A DNA stretch of 64,000 nucleotides from Hathewaya limosa (GTDB taxonomy: Bacteria; Bacillota; Clostridia; Clostridiales; Clostridiaceae): assembly GCF_030815255.1 (NCBI RefSeq), contig NZ_JAUSWN010000002.1:147713-211712 (forward strand), written 5' to 3'. The notes below the pieces were generated by a model. It made no database searches and was not told where the DNA came from. It saw only the letters and a list, made by a program, of their open reading frames with translations. The position numbers were made by a program, and so were the translations under genes. Positions 35,023 to 43,815 of the stretch are shown in pieces. Position 1 is the stretch's first letter. Each line of letters starts with the position of its first letter.

Positions 35023-37011
35023 TTATTCACCTTCCCTTAAATATTTCTCTATAGCATCCTTAACTAGGTTTACGGCTTCTTCAATATTAATATTATTAAG
35101 TTTAGCACCAGCTATAGTCATATGTCCACCGCCACCTACCTGTTCTAATATCATTTGGACATTAACTTTATCTAAAGAACGTCCACTTATAAATACACTT
35201 TCTTTTATTTTAACAAAAACAAAAGAAGCTTCAACACCTTTTATGTTTAAAAATTCGTCTGCAACTTGAGCTGCTATAACATTATCTTGTAAGTCCTCAG
35301 GACATACGGCAATTGCTATATCCTCGTACATTTCTACTGTTTTAATTATTTCTAGCTTTTTTAAGTATATTTCATAATCTTCTTTAAACATTTTTTTAAT
35401 AGTTATAGTATCTGCACCTAATTTTTTTAACACAGCAGCAGCCTCAAAGGTTCTTACCCCTGTTTTAAAATAAAAATTCTTAGTATCAATATATATTCCT
35501 GCTAACATTACCATTGCCTCTGTTTTCGTCATATTTATTTTATCTAACAAATATGGCAACATCTCAGTTACAAGTTCTGACGTAGATGATGCATAGGTTT
35601 CAACATAACTAAGTAATGTATCTTGAATATAATCAGGAGCCTTCCTATGATGGTCTATTATTACTATTCTATCACTTTTTCTTACTAAATTCATACTTTC
35701 TACATGTCCTTCATTATGAACATCTACAAGAATTACTAGAGTTTTCTCAGTGACTTTTTCTAATGCCTTTTCAGTATTAATAAAAGCTTCTCTATATTTT
35801 ATATCTTCCATGAGCTCTTTTTTAATATCTTTAATAACTAGACTTGTATTTTCTAAAACTATATTACAACTTTTATTTAACTGGCTTATTACATTGTATA
35901 ACCCTACTGCAGCACCTAAACAGTCTACATCTATATTTTTGTGGCCCATAATTATTATTTTATCACTTTCATTAATTAGCTCTAATAATGCATGGGCAAT
36001 TATTCTTGCCTTAACCTTAGTCCTTTTTTCCACCTCTTTACTTCTTCCACCGAAAAAAGATAAATTATCTTGGGTCTTTACGACTACCTGGTCACCACCT
36101 CTTCCTAAGGCTAACTCCTTAGCTGATTCGGCGAACCTATAATTATCATGTGGATTTTCTCCACCTCTTCCAACTCCAACACTTAACGTAACAGTTAACT
36201 TATTTCCATAATTTAATTCTCTTATAATATCAAGTATTTCAAATTTTTTTTCCATTTCTCTTTGAATTAACTTATCTTGCACAGTTAATACATATTTATT
36301 AGAGGAATACTTTTTAATCATTGCATTTAAACTTTGAGCATAACTATTGATATTTCTTTCTATATCTGCTGCTAATAATGGTGATTGGTCTTCAGAAGTT
36401 GTCTTTAAAACATCATTTAAGTTATCTACTTCAATTAGCATTATGCTATATTTATTTTCCTCAATATTTACCTTTAGATTATGTTTTTGGGTGACCTCAT
36501 AAAAATAAAATAAAGTCACAGCATCCTTTTCTCGTTTATAACTATCTGCATATACAACAGTAGAAAATACATCAAAATAATTATTATTTATAATAATATC
36601 ATAAAATTTAGATTTTCTTCCGTCTAGTATGAATTTAACATTTAATTCTTTGTTTACCTCTTTTATATTTGATCCTAAATACTCTTTGTTATCTACTATG
36701 TCACAAAAGTTTCTATTATACCACAGAATATTTCCATTAAAATCTACCATAACTAATGGAAATGGTAAATTAACAAAGGTACTACTGTTTGCTATATCCA
36801 TTTTCTCAGAAAAATTTTCAACAAAATTCTTCCACTGATTTTCTCTCTTCTTGTTGCTCTTAAAGTTATACACTATTAAAAGAACATATATTATAAAAAA
36901 TACACTTGCCTCTATCCTATGTTTATAGTAAAACAAAACTCCTATAAAAATGGCGATTAATAACATATACATTTTATTAGTAGGAGTAAATTTGTTCTCT
37001 CTATTATCCAT
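35023..37011 (-). CDS. gdpP: Cyclic-di-AMP phosphodiesterase GdpP
   Basis: Membrane-bound phosphodiesterase that degrades cyclic di-AMP to pApA. Two N-terminal transmembrane helices (about 13-55), a PAS-like domain (about 75-150) and a degenerate GGDEF-like domain (about 170-300) come first. The DHH domain follows (GHKNIDVDCLGAA, VDVHNEG, IIDHHRK), then DHHA1 with GGGGHMTIAGA. AAGGAGG five bases before the ATG at 37011 fixes the start; the ORF is open 19 codons further. It ends 1 base before rplI and follows the DUF2232 gene, the usual Firmicute order. Confidence 0.94.
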   Translation of the reverse strand: MDNRENKFTPTNKMYMLLIAIFIGVLFYYKHRIEASVFFIIYVLLIVYNFKSNKKRENQWKNFVENFSEKMDIANSSTFVNLPFPLVMVDFNGNILWYNRNFCDIVDNKEYLGSNIKEVNKELNVKFILDGRKSKFYDIIINNNYFDVFSTVVYADSYKREKDAVTLFYFYEVTQKHNLKVNIEENKYSIMLIEVDNLNDVLKTTSEDQSPLLAADIERNINSYAQSLNAMIKKYSSNKYVLTVQDKLIQREMEKKFEILDIIRELNYGNKLTVTLSVGVGRGGENPHDNYRFAESAKELALGRGGDQVVVKTQDNLSFFGGRSKEVEKRTKVKARIIAHALLELINESDKIIIMGHKNIDVDCLGAAVGLYNVISQLNKSCNIVLENTSLVIKDIKKELMEDIKYREAFINTEKALEKVTEKTLVILVDVHNEGHVESMNLVRKSDRIVIIDHHRKAPDYIQDTLLSYVETYASSTSELVTEMLPYLLDKINMTKTEAMVMLAGIYIDTKNFYFKTGVRTFEAAAVLKKLGADTITIKKMFKEDYEIYLKKLEIIKTVEMYEDIAIAVCPEDLQDNVIAAQVADEFLNIKGVEASFVFVKIKESVFISGRSLDKVNVQMILEQVGGGGHMTIAGAKLNNINIEEAVNLVKDAIEKYLREGE

Positions 37012-37012
37012 A

Positions 37013-38008
37013 TTAAACCTCCTTTTTCTTTTTTCTAAGGCTATATGGATCCAATCTTCTAAAATCAAATAACATCTCAGTAAAACCTATATAAAATAAT
37101 ATTTGCTGAAATCCTAAATTAATTAATAAAAGTAATATAATAATTACTAATCCTCTTGATTTTTTTAGTTTTTTTCTTAAAAGATATGTTATAGTCGCCA
37201 TTCCATTAATAATCATTATGATATCTGTAATACTAATAAGACTTAATTCTAGAAACTCTCCAATAGCAAATTTCTTAACATTTAATATAACGGCAATGGA
37301 AACTAATCCAACCAATAAGGCTCCTAATAAATTACTAATATAAAAGTGTCTAAATCCCACCCTTTTTATTGGTTTTATATTAGAATTTCTTAAGAGTTTT
37401 TCTATTATAACATAATTTATAGTATTAAATACTATACAATATCCTAATATCATTGTAGGAATTATGCCTAAAACCACTTTTACATCAATAAAATCTTTAA
37501 AATTTACTAATATATCTATGTTACTATTACCTACTCCTACTTGTTTATAAGTAATTATCATATTATCTATCTGATCTTTAAGTAATTTAACTATCTTATT
37601 TAGATGCTCTACAATACTAACATTATTTATTGAAGTATAAAGTAAAACGTTTAGTATTAATAGCACAAAACTTATAGCTATTACTGTTTTTACTATATTT
37701 ACACTACTAAATTCATTTTCTATACAATACGCAAAGGTTATTCCGATTATTGCTGTTACCAATATGGCCGATAGTGTACCTGATACACCATAAGTAAAAA
37801 TATTTATTACACTTGAAATACCAATTATTAATACAGAAATTTTCCAATTAAATTTTAAACAAAGTAACATAATAGGTATTGGTAATAAAAAAATTCCTAA
37901 TAAATTAATATCAATACTTGCAGCAGAAATGAACATAACTAACATTGACAGAAAAATTACTACGAATGACTCTACATTTTTGTTGCTACTCCATATTCTT
38001 TTTACCAT
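37013..38008 (-). CDS. DUF2232 (YybS-like) multi-pass membrane protein
   Basis: About eight hydrophobic helices from near the N-terminus (VESFVVIFLSMLVMFIS) to the C-terminus, with a basic tail. It belongs to the YybS/DUF2232 group that is regularly encoded ahead of gdpP and rplI; its function is unknown. GGAGG five bases before the ATG at 38008 is preferred to the ATG at 38020. The start lies inside the end of the MazG-like gene (23-base overlap), and the stop abuts the gdpP start by 1 base. Confidence 0.85.
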   Translation of the reverse strand: MVKRIWSSNKNVESFVVIFLSMLVMFISAASIDINLLGIFLLPIPIMLLCLKFNWKISVLIIGISSVINIFTYGVSGTLSAILVTAIIGITFAYCIENEFSSVNIVKTVIAISFVLLILNVLLYTSINNVSIVEHLNKIVKLLKDQIDNMIITYKQVGVGNSNIDILVNFKDFIDVKVVLGIIPTMILGYCIVFNTINYVIIEKLLRNSNIKPIKRVGFRHFYISNLLGALLVGLVSIAVILNVKKFAIGEFLELSLISITDIIMIINGMATITYLLRKKLKKSRGLVIIILLLLINLGFQQILFYIGFTEMLFDFRRLDPYSLRKKKKEV

Positions 38009-38336
38009 TTCTTCCTCCATATTCTCTTTCTTTTAGATGTGTATATAATTTACTTAGATCTTTGTTATCTTTTTCAATTTCATCTCCTTCTATTATACCA
38101 GTTTTAAGTTTTTGTTTCATACATTCATCTACGGATAAATGAGAATATCCTAATCTACTAGCTAATACATATAATATAATTATTGCCCCAGAAATACAAT
38201 TTAATATAGCATCTTGTGCTATGTTACTTCCCTTACATAAAAGTTTAAATAAATCCCCGATAACACAAATAAGTTCTGCTTTTAATTTTTCTATAGCATT
38301 TACATTGGCCATAATATTAAAATCTTCTCTTCTCAT
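37986..38336 (-). CDS. MazG-like family protein
   Basis: 116-residue mainly helical protein (ANVNAIEKLKAELICVIGDLFKLL...LNCISGAIIILYVLASRLG) of the MazG-like group found ahead of yybS-gdpP in clostridia. The classic MazG acidic metal-binding residues are not evident, so nucleotide hydrolysis is unproven. AAGGGGA eleven bases before ATG. First gene of the operon that continues through the DUF2232 gene, gdpP and rplI. The 290 bases upstream show no gene. Confidence 0.78.
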   Translation of the reverse strand: MRREDFNIMANVNAIEKLKAELICVIGDLFKLLCKGSNIAQDAILNCISGAIIILYVLASRLGYSHLSVDECMKQKLKTGIIEGDEIEKDNKDLSKLYTHLKEREYGGRNGKKNME

Positions 38337-38591
38337 TTTTCACATCCCCTTATTGATTAATACATTTAATTAAAAATAAATTAGTACTGTATTAATTTTA
38401 TCATTAACTATATTGTATTGATTTTTAAATATATATGCAATATAAGTTATAATGTTTTTCCAAAATATTCTTTATTTACTCGATATTTGAATATAATAAT
38501 ATTTATATCTTAATAAAATTAGAGATTATTATATTTAATAATAGTATTTCTGTAGCTAACTTAAGCATAATTTATTTTAAACAAAAAAAAT

Positions 38592-38618
38592 AAAGCAGCA
38601 CCCAAAAGGTACTGCTTT
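38592..38618 (-). terminator. Terminator of the rpsF-ssb-rpsR operon
   Basis: An 11-bp stem with one G-U (38592-38602 with 38608-38618) followed on the minus strand by a long T-run. Confidence 0.85.
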
Positions 38619-38628
38619 GAATACTTGA

Positions 38629-38868
38629 TTATTCTATTGTGAATGGTAATAAAGCAACGTTTCTTGATTTCTTTATTGCTAAAGTTAACATTCTTTGATG
38701 TTTTGCACAGTTTCCAGAAATTCTTCTTGGAAGAATCTTTCCTCTTTCTGTTATGTACTTTTTAAGTACATTTATATCTTTATAATCTATGTATTGTGCT
38801 TTGTCTACACAAAATGCACAAACTTTTCTCTTTTTTCTTCTTGCACCTTGTCTTTTTTGACCAGCCAT
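38629..38868 (-). CDS. rpsR: 30S ribosomal protein S18
   Basis: Binds 16S rRNA next to S6. 79 residues with VCAFCVDKAQYIDYKDINVLKKYI and the conserved RKSR-type ending NVALLPFT. Two Cys (CAFC) suggest a zinc-binding (C+) form. AAGGAGGG before ATG. Third gene of rpsF-ssb-rpsR. Confidence 0.96.
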   Translation of the reverse strand: MAGQKRQGARRKKRKVCAFCVDKAQYIDYKDINVLKKYITERGKILPRRISGNCAKHQRMLTLAIKKSRNVALLPFTIE

Positions 38869-38893
38869 CTTCTTCCCTCCTTATTCTACCACA

Positions 38894-39328
38894 TTAAAAT
38901 GGTATGTCTTCATTTTCTATAGGGGTAACATCATTTCCATAACCTGGTTCTGGAGCTCCGCCACCGTTATTACTGTTTTGGAAATCATATGCTCCATCAT
39001 TTTCAGCTGACTGTTTACTTCCTAAAAACTCTACGTCTTCGGCAATTACTTCGGTAACATATCGTCTAGTACCATCCTTAGCCTCGTAGCTTCTAGTCTC
39101 TATTCTTCCGCTAATACCAATTAGTCTACCTTTACTCATGTAATTAGCAGTTACCTCAGCCATTCTACCCCAAACTACTATAGGAATAAAATCCGCATCC
39201 GGTTGACCTTCTCTTTTAAACTTCCTGTTTACTGCTAGTGTAAAGGTGGTAACGGCCGTTCCAGCTCCTGGTGTAAATCTTAACTCAGGATCTTTTGTAA
39301 GTCTTCCGACCAATGTTACTTTATTCAA
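38894..39328 (-). CDS. ssb: Single-stranded DNA-binding protein
   Basis: Tetrameric OB-fold protein coating single-stranded DNA in replication and repair. OB fold 1-105 (MNKVTLVGRLTKDPELR), flexible Gly/Asn-rich linker, and acidic tip IENEDIPF that recruits partner proteins. The start is TTG at 39328 with AGGTGG nearby; no upstream ATG is in frame. Between rpsF and rpsR in the standard order. Confidence 0.96.
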   Translation of the reverse strand: MNKVTLVGRLTKDPELRFTPGAGTAVTTFTLAVNRKFKREGQPDADFIPIVVWGRMAEVTANYMSKGRLIGISGRIETRSYEAKDGTRRYVTEVIAEDVEFLGSKQSAENDGAYDFQNSNNGGGAPEPGYGNDVTPIENEDIPF

Positions 39329-39356
39329 CTAAAAACACCACCTATATCAAAATATA

Positions 39357-39644
39357 TTATTTTTCGTTTTTAACGATCATATCTCTCATAACAGCATCAG
39401 AAATCTTTAAATTTCTTGATAATTCTTTTGGTAACTCTGGATTAGATTTGAAGTTAATTAATACATAGTGTCCTTCGTTAACCTTATCAATTGGATAAGC
39501 AAGCTTTCTCTTACCCCATAAATCAACGTTTTCGATTTCTCCACCATTGTTTTCAATTATACCTTTGAATTTTTCTACGTTAGCTTTAACAGCTTCTTCG
39601 TCTAATGATGGTTTTAATATGAACATTACTTCATATGCTCTCAT
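39357..39644 (-). CDS. rpsF: 30S ribosomal protein S6
   Basis: Binds 16S rRNA with S18. The ATG at 39644 (MRAYEVMFILKP) gives 95 residues, the family length. An ORF reading back to 39707 runs through the RNA leader and is not real. GGGAGGAGG lies nine bases upstream. First gene of rpsF-ssb-rpsR, with a leader that fits the S6:S18 binding motif. Confidence 0.96.
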   Translation of the reverse strand: MRAYEVMFILKPSLDEEAVKANVEKFKGIIENNGGEIENVDLWGKRKLAYPIDKVNEGHYVLINFKSNPELPKELSRNLKISDAVMRDMIVKNEK

Positions 39645-39658
39645 TATATTCACCTCCT

Positions 39659-39699
39659 CCCTTCGGACTAACGGCTGTATTATAATAAATACAGCAGGG
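39659..39699 (-). promoter_or_regulatory. S6:S18-type autoregulatory leader of rpsF
   Basis: On the minus strand: an outer helix CCCT/AGGG, a 7-bp hairpin CTGTATT/AATACAG, then a bulge carrying CCG twice, ending at the ribosome site. The CCG-bearing internal loop near the start is the hallmark of the known S6:S18 motif. Confidence 0.55.
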
Positions 39700-39752
39700 A
39701 AATCCATTAATTAATTTTACTCTTTATATGCAAAAAAATCAAGTACTTTTTA

Positions 39753-39935
39753 TTAATCATTTAAGATTTTCTTTACTTTTTTTTCAAATTCTGTTCTTGA
39801 TAACATAATTATCCTGTTACAACCTTTACACTTAATTTTAACATCGGCACCAACTCTTATAACTTCCCATTTATCACTTCCACAAGGATGAGTTTTTTTC
39901 ATTTGTACTAAATCACCAATATTTATATCCTTCAT
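39753..39935 (-). CDS. DUF951 domain protein
   Basis: 60 residues, all DUF951: IGDLVQMKKTHPCGSDKWEV then KIKCKGCNRIIMLSR. The three Cys and the His-Pro-Cys-Gly motif suggest a zinc ribbon. Function unknown, often next to rpsF in Firmicutes, as here. GAGGTGA before ATG supports the start. Possibly transcribed with the rpsF operon from further upstream. Confidence 0.9.
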   Translation of the reverse strand: MKDINIGDLVQMKKTHPCGSDKWEVIRVGADVKIKCKGCNRIIMLSRTEFEKKVKKILND

Positions 39936-40071
39936 AAATTCACCTCTATAATTATATTTTGCCCTTAATTACTAAATTTACACAATTTATTTATGTATAA
40001 AAAATTTACTTTATTTAAACTATAGATATATTATACTAAAGTATATATTATTATTAAAATAATTTAATACA

Positions 40072-40116
40072 AAAAATCTTCCTTAGTTTATTAATAATAC
40101 CCTAAAGAAGATCTTT
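40072..40116 (-). terminator. Terminator after the DUF3343 gene
   Basis: A stem of about 11 bp with one mismatch (40076-40086 with 40102-40112), followed by a T-run on the minus strand. Confidence 0.75.
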
Positions 40117-40122
40117 TATTTA

Positions 40123-40362
40123 TTAAGATAGTTCTATATATTCTGAACCATTTTGTTCATAAATTTTCTTATACTCAATTTTATCTTCAAGTGACTTGAA
40201 TGCCTCTAAAAACTCTTCACCCATCCTTAAACTAATTCCACAACTTTTAGTAATAAAAGTTGGGGTTGGTATTACAGTAACTTTTATTTCATTAGCTTTA
40301 GATTCTGCTTCAGCCTTTATAGCATCATGAGTATTTTTAAAGGTAATAATATAATTTTTCAT
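40123..40362 (-). CDS. DUF3343 domain protein
   Basis: 79 residues: MKNYIITFKNTHDAIKAEA, then IPTPTFITKSCGISLRM with a single conserved Cys. DUF3343 proteins are commonly encoded beside yedF; the fold resembles small sulfurtransferase-like domains and the Cys may carry sulfur or selenium. It follows yedF by 13 bases in the same transcript. Role in selenium metabolism is inferred from the neighbour. Confidence 0.85.
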   Translation of the reverse strand: MKNYIITFKNTHDAIKAEAESKANEIKVTVIPTPTFITKSCGISLRMGEEFLEAFKSLEDKIEYKKIYEQNGSEYIELS

Positions 40363-40375
40363 ATGTAACCACCTA

Positions 40376-40954
40376 TTATAGATTTATTATCTTATCTGAA
40401 GAATTCATGGTTTCTACTATTGAATACATATTACTTATTTCTCCAATAGTTAATTTATCCTTTAATTGATAGAAGTCTAAACATGTACCACAAACCTGTA
40501 TTTTTACACCTTTTTCTTGTAATACTTTTAGACTTTCCAATACATCTGATTCTTCTATAGTAAGTTTAACCCCACCATTGAAAAATAACATATCTGTTGG
40601 AAGTATAGCTGCTTCTGATAATGCAAACATGTAGCTCTTTATAAGAGTTTTTCCTAAAACATCATCGCCATCACCTAACTTATCTTTTCCTACAGCTATG
40701 GTAAACTTCTCATTTTTTACTTCTTCTATACAACAGCAACCCTTAGTTTTTGTCATATTAATATAAAAGTCTCCATTTTTTTCTTCAGCCTTTGTATCAA
40801 AATTATTAGTATTTGCGAATTTTAGTAAATTGTTTTTTGCAACTTCATTATCAACTATAATTTGTGCTTCTCCTTCTTCAATTGAATCAAAGTATTTTTT
40901 TGTATTAACAACTGGTATTGGGCAATTTAAACCTCTACAATCTAATTCCTTCAT
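40376..40954 (-). CDS. yedF: Sulfurtransferase-like selenium metabolism protein YedF
   Basis: N-terminal TusA-like domain with DCRGLNCPIPV (active Cys near residue 9), then a DsrE-like C-terminal domain with VCGTCLDFY. The family is linked to labile-selenium use. The start at 40954 gives 192 residues beginning MKELDCRG, as in relatives, but has no ribosome site. A GTG at 40993 lies six bases after AAAGGGG and would add 13 residues. Both are possible. Followed by the DUF3343 gene; the LysE and aminotransferase genes diverge. Confidence 0.85.
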   Translation of the reverse strand: MKELDCRGLNCPIPVVNTKKYFDSIEEGEAQIIVDNEVAKNNLLKFANTNNFDTKAEEKNGDFYINMTKTKGCCCIEEVKNEKFTIAVGKDKLGDGDDVLGKTLIKSYMFALSEAAILPTDMLFFNGGVKLTIEESDVLESLKVLQEKGVKIQVCGTCLDFYQLKDKLTIGEISNMYSIVETMNSSDKIINL

Positions 40955-41135
40955 AATTTTAGTGTATCTAAAATATAAATATTTCAGAAACACTCTTCAC
41001 CCCTTTCATCTTATACTTTATAATTATTATATAGCATAGATTGAAATTGTACTTTTATATAATTTTAATCTATAATATTTATTGGAAATATCTATACTCA
41101 TTATATCAAATATATGGGCTCGAGGTAATACTTTT

Positions 41136-41816
41136 ATGAATAATTTAATTTTACTTTTAAAGGCCATTTCAGTAGGTCTTATTACTGGAATTATCCTTGG
41201 CATACCATTAGGACCAGCAGTAATAGAGTCTATTAATAGAACAGTTGCTATAAATTTAAAAGCTGGAATGGAAGTCGCCATTGGTGCCGTATTTGCTGAT
41301 TTAACTTATATTTTACTTATAAACTTAGGCTTTAAAAATCTGTTTTATAAAAGCAAGTACACTGAACCCTTATTTTGGATTATTGCAGGTTTAGTTTTAA
41401 TTATAATAGCACTTTTTTCTTATAAAAAAACTAAAAAAACTACATGTATTCAAAAAAACAATGGGTGTGACGGCATCTATACGAAAAATAAATTGCTACA
41501 TATTGGTTTTTTAAGGGGTTATCTAATAACCTTTACAAATCCCTTAACTCCAACATTATGGATTACCTTAAGTGGTACTTTATTTATGGATTGGTACAAA
41601 TTTGGTACCTTATATTATATAACTTTTATTGCTTGTATTCTCTTAGGTATGCTACTTTGGTTTAGTATTCTAAACCTACTAGCCTATAAAGGTTTAAAAG
41701 TTTTAAAAGAAAAGAAAAACTGTAATATATTATCTGTATTTCTAAACATTACAATATTAATAATTGGTATTGGTTTTGTAATCTGGGGGCTTATAAAATT
41801 TACAAAAATATTATAA
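41136..41816 (+). CDS. LysE-family transporter
   Basis: Predicted inner-membrane exporter of amino acids or similar small molecules. Six hydrophobic helices; the family's GIILGIPLGPAVIESINRT loop is near the N-terminus, and the TNPLTPTLW motif is in the second half. The ATG at 41136 has CGAGG eleven bases upstream. A TTG at 41082 adds 18 polar residues without support. It ends 16 bases before the aminotransferase, so they are co-transcribed. Substrate unknown. Confidence 0.8.
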   Translation: MNNLILLLKAISVGLITGIILGIPLGPAVIESINRTVAINLKAGMEVAIGAVFADLTYILLINLGFKNLFYKSKYTEPLFWIIAGLVLIIIALFSYKKTKKTTCIQKNNGCDGIYTKNKLLHIGFLRGYLITFTNPLTPTLWITLSGTLFMDWYKFGTLYYITFIACILLGMLLWFSILNLLAYKGLKVLKEKKNCNILSVFLNITILIIGIGFVIWGLIKFTKIL

Positions 41817-41832
41817 TAAGGATGTGAATTTA

Positions 41833-42987
41833 ATGAACTTATATCTTGATAATGCGGCTACAACTTTTCCAAAACCTCATGAAGTTATTAATGCCGTTAC
41901 AAACTATATGGCATTTCTAGGATCTAATCCTGGCCGTGGAAGTTCTACTTCATCATTTAAAGGAGGACAATTAGTCTTTCAATGTAGAGATGCCTTAATG
42001 AAATTTTTTAATTTCAATAAACAAGAAAATGTTATCTTTACTCAAAACATTACTACTTCATTAAATATTTTAATAAAAGGATTAATAAAAAAAGGAGATC
42101 ATGTTATTACTTCTTCAATGGATCATAATGCTACTCTTCGTCCTCTTAATTCATTAAAAGAAAATGGTATTATAGATCTTACTATAATTAAATGTTCAAA
42201 AGAAGGTTTACTTTCTGTAGAAGATTTTAAAAACTCTATAAAACCAAATACACGATTAGTTGTATTATCACATGCTTCAAATATAGTAGGAACAATTCAA
42301 CCACTAGAAGAAATAGGTGCTATATGTAAAGAGAAAAATATTTTCTTTATAATTGATACGGCACAAACAGCTGGAGTATTATCATTAGATTTCAATAAAT
42401 TAAATTGTAATGCACTTGCGTTTACTGGTCATAAAAGTTTATTAGGACCTCAAGGAATTGGTGGTTTCCTAATTGATGATAAAATGAATAATGAAGTTTC
42501 TCCTTTACTAGAAGGCGGAACTGGAAGTTTATCTTCTAGTATTATTCAACCAGATTTTTTACCAGATAAGTTTGAAAGTGGAACTATGAATACTCCTGGA
42601 ATTGCTGGTTTGCTAGCAGGTTTAAATTTTATAAACAATTTTGGACTTAACAATATTAAAGAAAAAGAAGAAGAACTTACAAAAGAATTTATAGATGCCA
42701 TGTGCAATATGGATTCTATAGAGGTATATGGATTAAAGAATGCCTCCTGTAGAACTTCCACTGTTTCTATAAATTCATCTAAGATAGATAACTCTGAATT
42801 AGGATTTTGTTTAGATAGAGAATTTGGTATAAGCACAAGGACAGGATTACATTGCGCACCTCTTGCACATGAAACTATAGGTTCTTATCCAATAGGAACT
42901 ATAAGATTTAGCTTTGGTATTTTTAATGACCTTAATGATGTAAAATATGCTATAAATAGTATAAACCAAATTATAACTAGGTTATAG
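41833..42987 (+). CDS. Class V aminotransferase, cysteine-desulfurase-like
   Basis: PLP enzyme related to NifS/IscS (cysteine desulfurase family). NAATTFPKPHEV near the N-terminus, PLP contacts VLSHASNIVG and IIDTAQTAG, Schiff-base Lys in FTGHKSLLGPQG (near 205), and the C-terminal RTGLHCAPLAHE with the active Cys. Near yedF and DUF3343 it may supply sulfur or selenium from cysteine or selenocysteine; this is inference. AAGGATG before the ATG at 41833 favours that start over a GTG nine bases earlier. Confidence 0.88.
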   Translation: MNLYLDNAATTFPKPHEVINAVTNYMAFLGSNPGRGSSTSSFKGGQLVFQCRDALMKFFNFNKQENVIFTQNITTSLNILIKGLIKKGDHVITSSMDHNATLRPLNSLKENGIIDLTIIKCSKEGLLSVEDFKNSIKPNTRLVVLSHASNIVGTIQPLEEIGAICKEKNIFFIIDTAQTAGVLSLDFNKLNCNALAFTGHKSLLGPQGIGGFLIDDKMNNEVSPLLEGGTGSLSSSIIQPDFLPDKFESGTMNTPGIAGLLAGLNFINNFGLNNIKEKEEELTKEFIDAMCNMDSIEVYGLKNASCRTSTVSINSSKIDNSELGFCLDREFGISTRTGLHCAPLAHETIGSYPIGTIRFSFGIFNDLNDVKYAINSINQIITRL

Positions 42988-43016
42988 ATTAAAATTTATT
43001 ATATACCTACTACTTA

Positions 43017-43063
43017 AGAGATGTTTCATTATAAAAATTTTATTTTTATAATGAAACATCTCT
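43017..43063 (+). terminator. Terminator after the aminotransferase
   Basis: A 21-bp perfect stem (43017-43037 with 43043-43063) with a T-run. Confidence 0.9.
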
Positions 43064-43094
43064 TTTTTATTATTTTATACATTTTTATTTAGTA

Positions 43095-43124
43095 TGTATA
43101 TTATTCAAATATTTGTCAATAATA
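43095..43124 (+). promoter_or_regulatory. Candidate forespore promoter of yyaC
   Basis: TGTATA (43095-43100), 17 bases, AATAATA (43118-43124). It fits the sigma-F/G pattern partly. The downstream gene is a sporulation gene. Confidence 0.35.
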
Positions 43125-43148
43125 TCTATTATTAGGAGGTGCTATACC

Positions 43149-43721
43149 ATGAATAAAACTGTTATTGCTTGTACAGATAATAATTGTATCTATCAACTAA
43201 GGGATAAGTTAAGCGATTACATTCTCCCTATTTTAAAAAATAAACGTCCAATAATAATTTTGTGTATAGGAACTGATAGATCCACTGGAGATAGCCTAGG
43301 TCCCCTAGTTGGAGAAAAACTTAAATTTTTATCTCGAGAAAATTTATATATCTATGGAAATCTAGAAAATCCTGTTCATGCTAAAAATATAGAAGATACA
43401 TTACAAAATATCAAATCTACATTTAAAAATCCTTATATAATTGCAGTAGATGCATGTTTAGGAAATATAAATAATATAGGTAGTATAGTAATTCAAGAGA
43501 AAGCACTTTCTCCAGGTGCTGCTCTTAATAAACCTCTCCCTAAAGTAGGAAATTTAAGTGTAACAGGAATAGTTAATATTTCTGGCTCTTTAGAATTTAT
43601 GGTATTACAAAATACTAGATTATACACAGTAATGGAACTAGCTGAAAAAATTTCCTCTGGAATATATCATTCTATTATAAAAACCATAGGTGGTAGAAAA
43701 AGATCTTTAAGTAGTATATAA
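43149..43721 (+). CDS. yyaC: Spore protease YyaC
   Basis: 191-residue sporulation protein of the YyaC family, which has a hydrogenase-maturation/germination-protease-like fold. CIGTDRSTGDSLGPLVGEKL near residue 45 and IIAVDACLGN near 100 are the conserved acidic segments that would bind metal. TAGGAGGTG before the ATG at 43149; upstream in-frame codons have no site. In B. subtilis it is made in the forespore. Single gene. Confidence 0.88.
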   Translation: MNKTVIACTDNNCIYQLRDKLSDYILPILKNKRPIIILCIGTDRSTGDSLGPLVGEKLKFLSRENLYIYGNLENPVHAKNIEDTLQNIKSTFKNPYIIAVDACLGNINNIGSIVIQEKALSPGAALNKPLPKVGNLSVTGIVNISGSLEFMVLQNTRLYTVMELAEKISSGIYHSIIKTIGGRKRSLSSI

Positions 43722-43766
43722 CAAAAAAAATATATAACTACAATTGTAGTTATATATTTTTTTGTT
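43720..43766 (+). terminator. Terminator after yyaC
   Basis: Near-palindromic hairpin with loop near 43740, ending in a T-rich arm. It may serve both strands. Confidence 0.8.
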
Positions 43767-43815
43767 ATATTATGTTTTTCTCATAAAAAAATAAATAAAC
43801 TTATTAATCGCTTCT

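Noticed and set aside
39645..39707. N-terminal extension of S6
   Set aside because: It would translate the structured leader and pass over a strong ribosome site; the family starts at MRAYEVMF.
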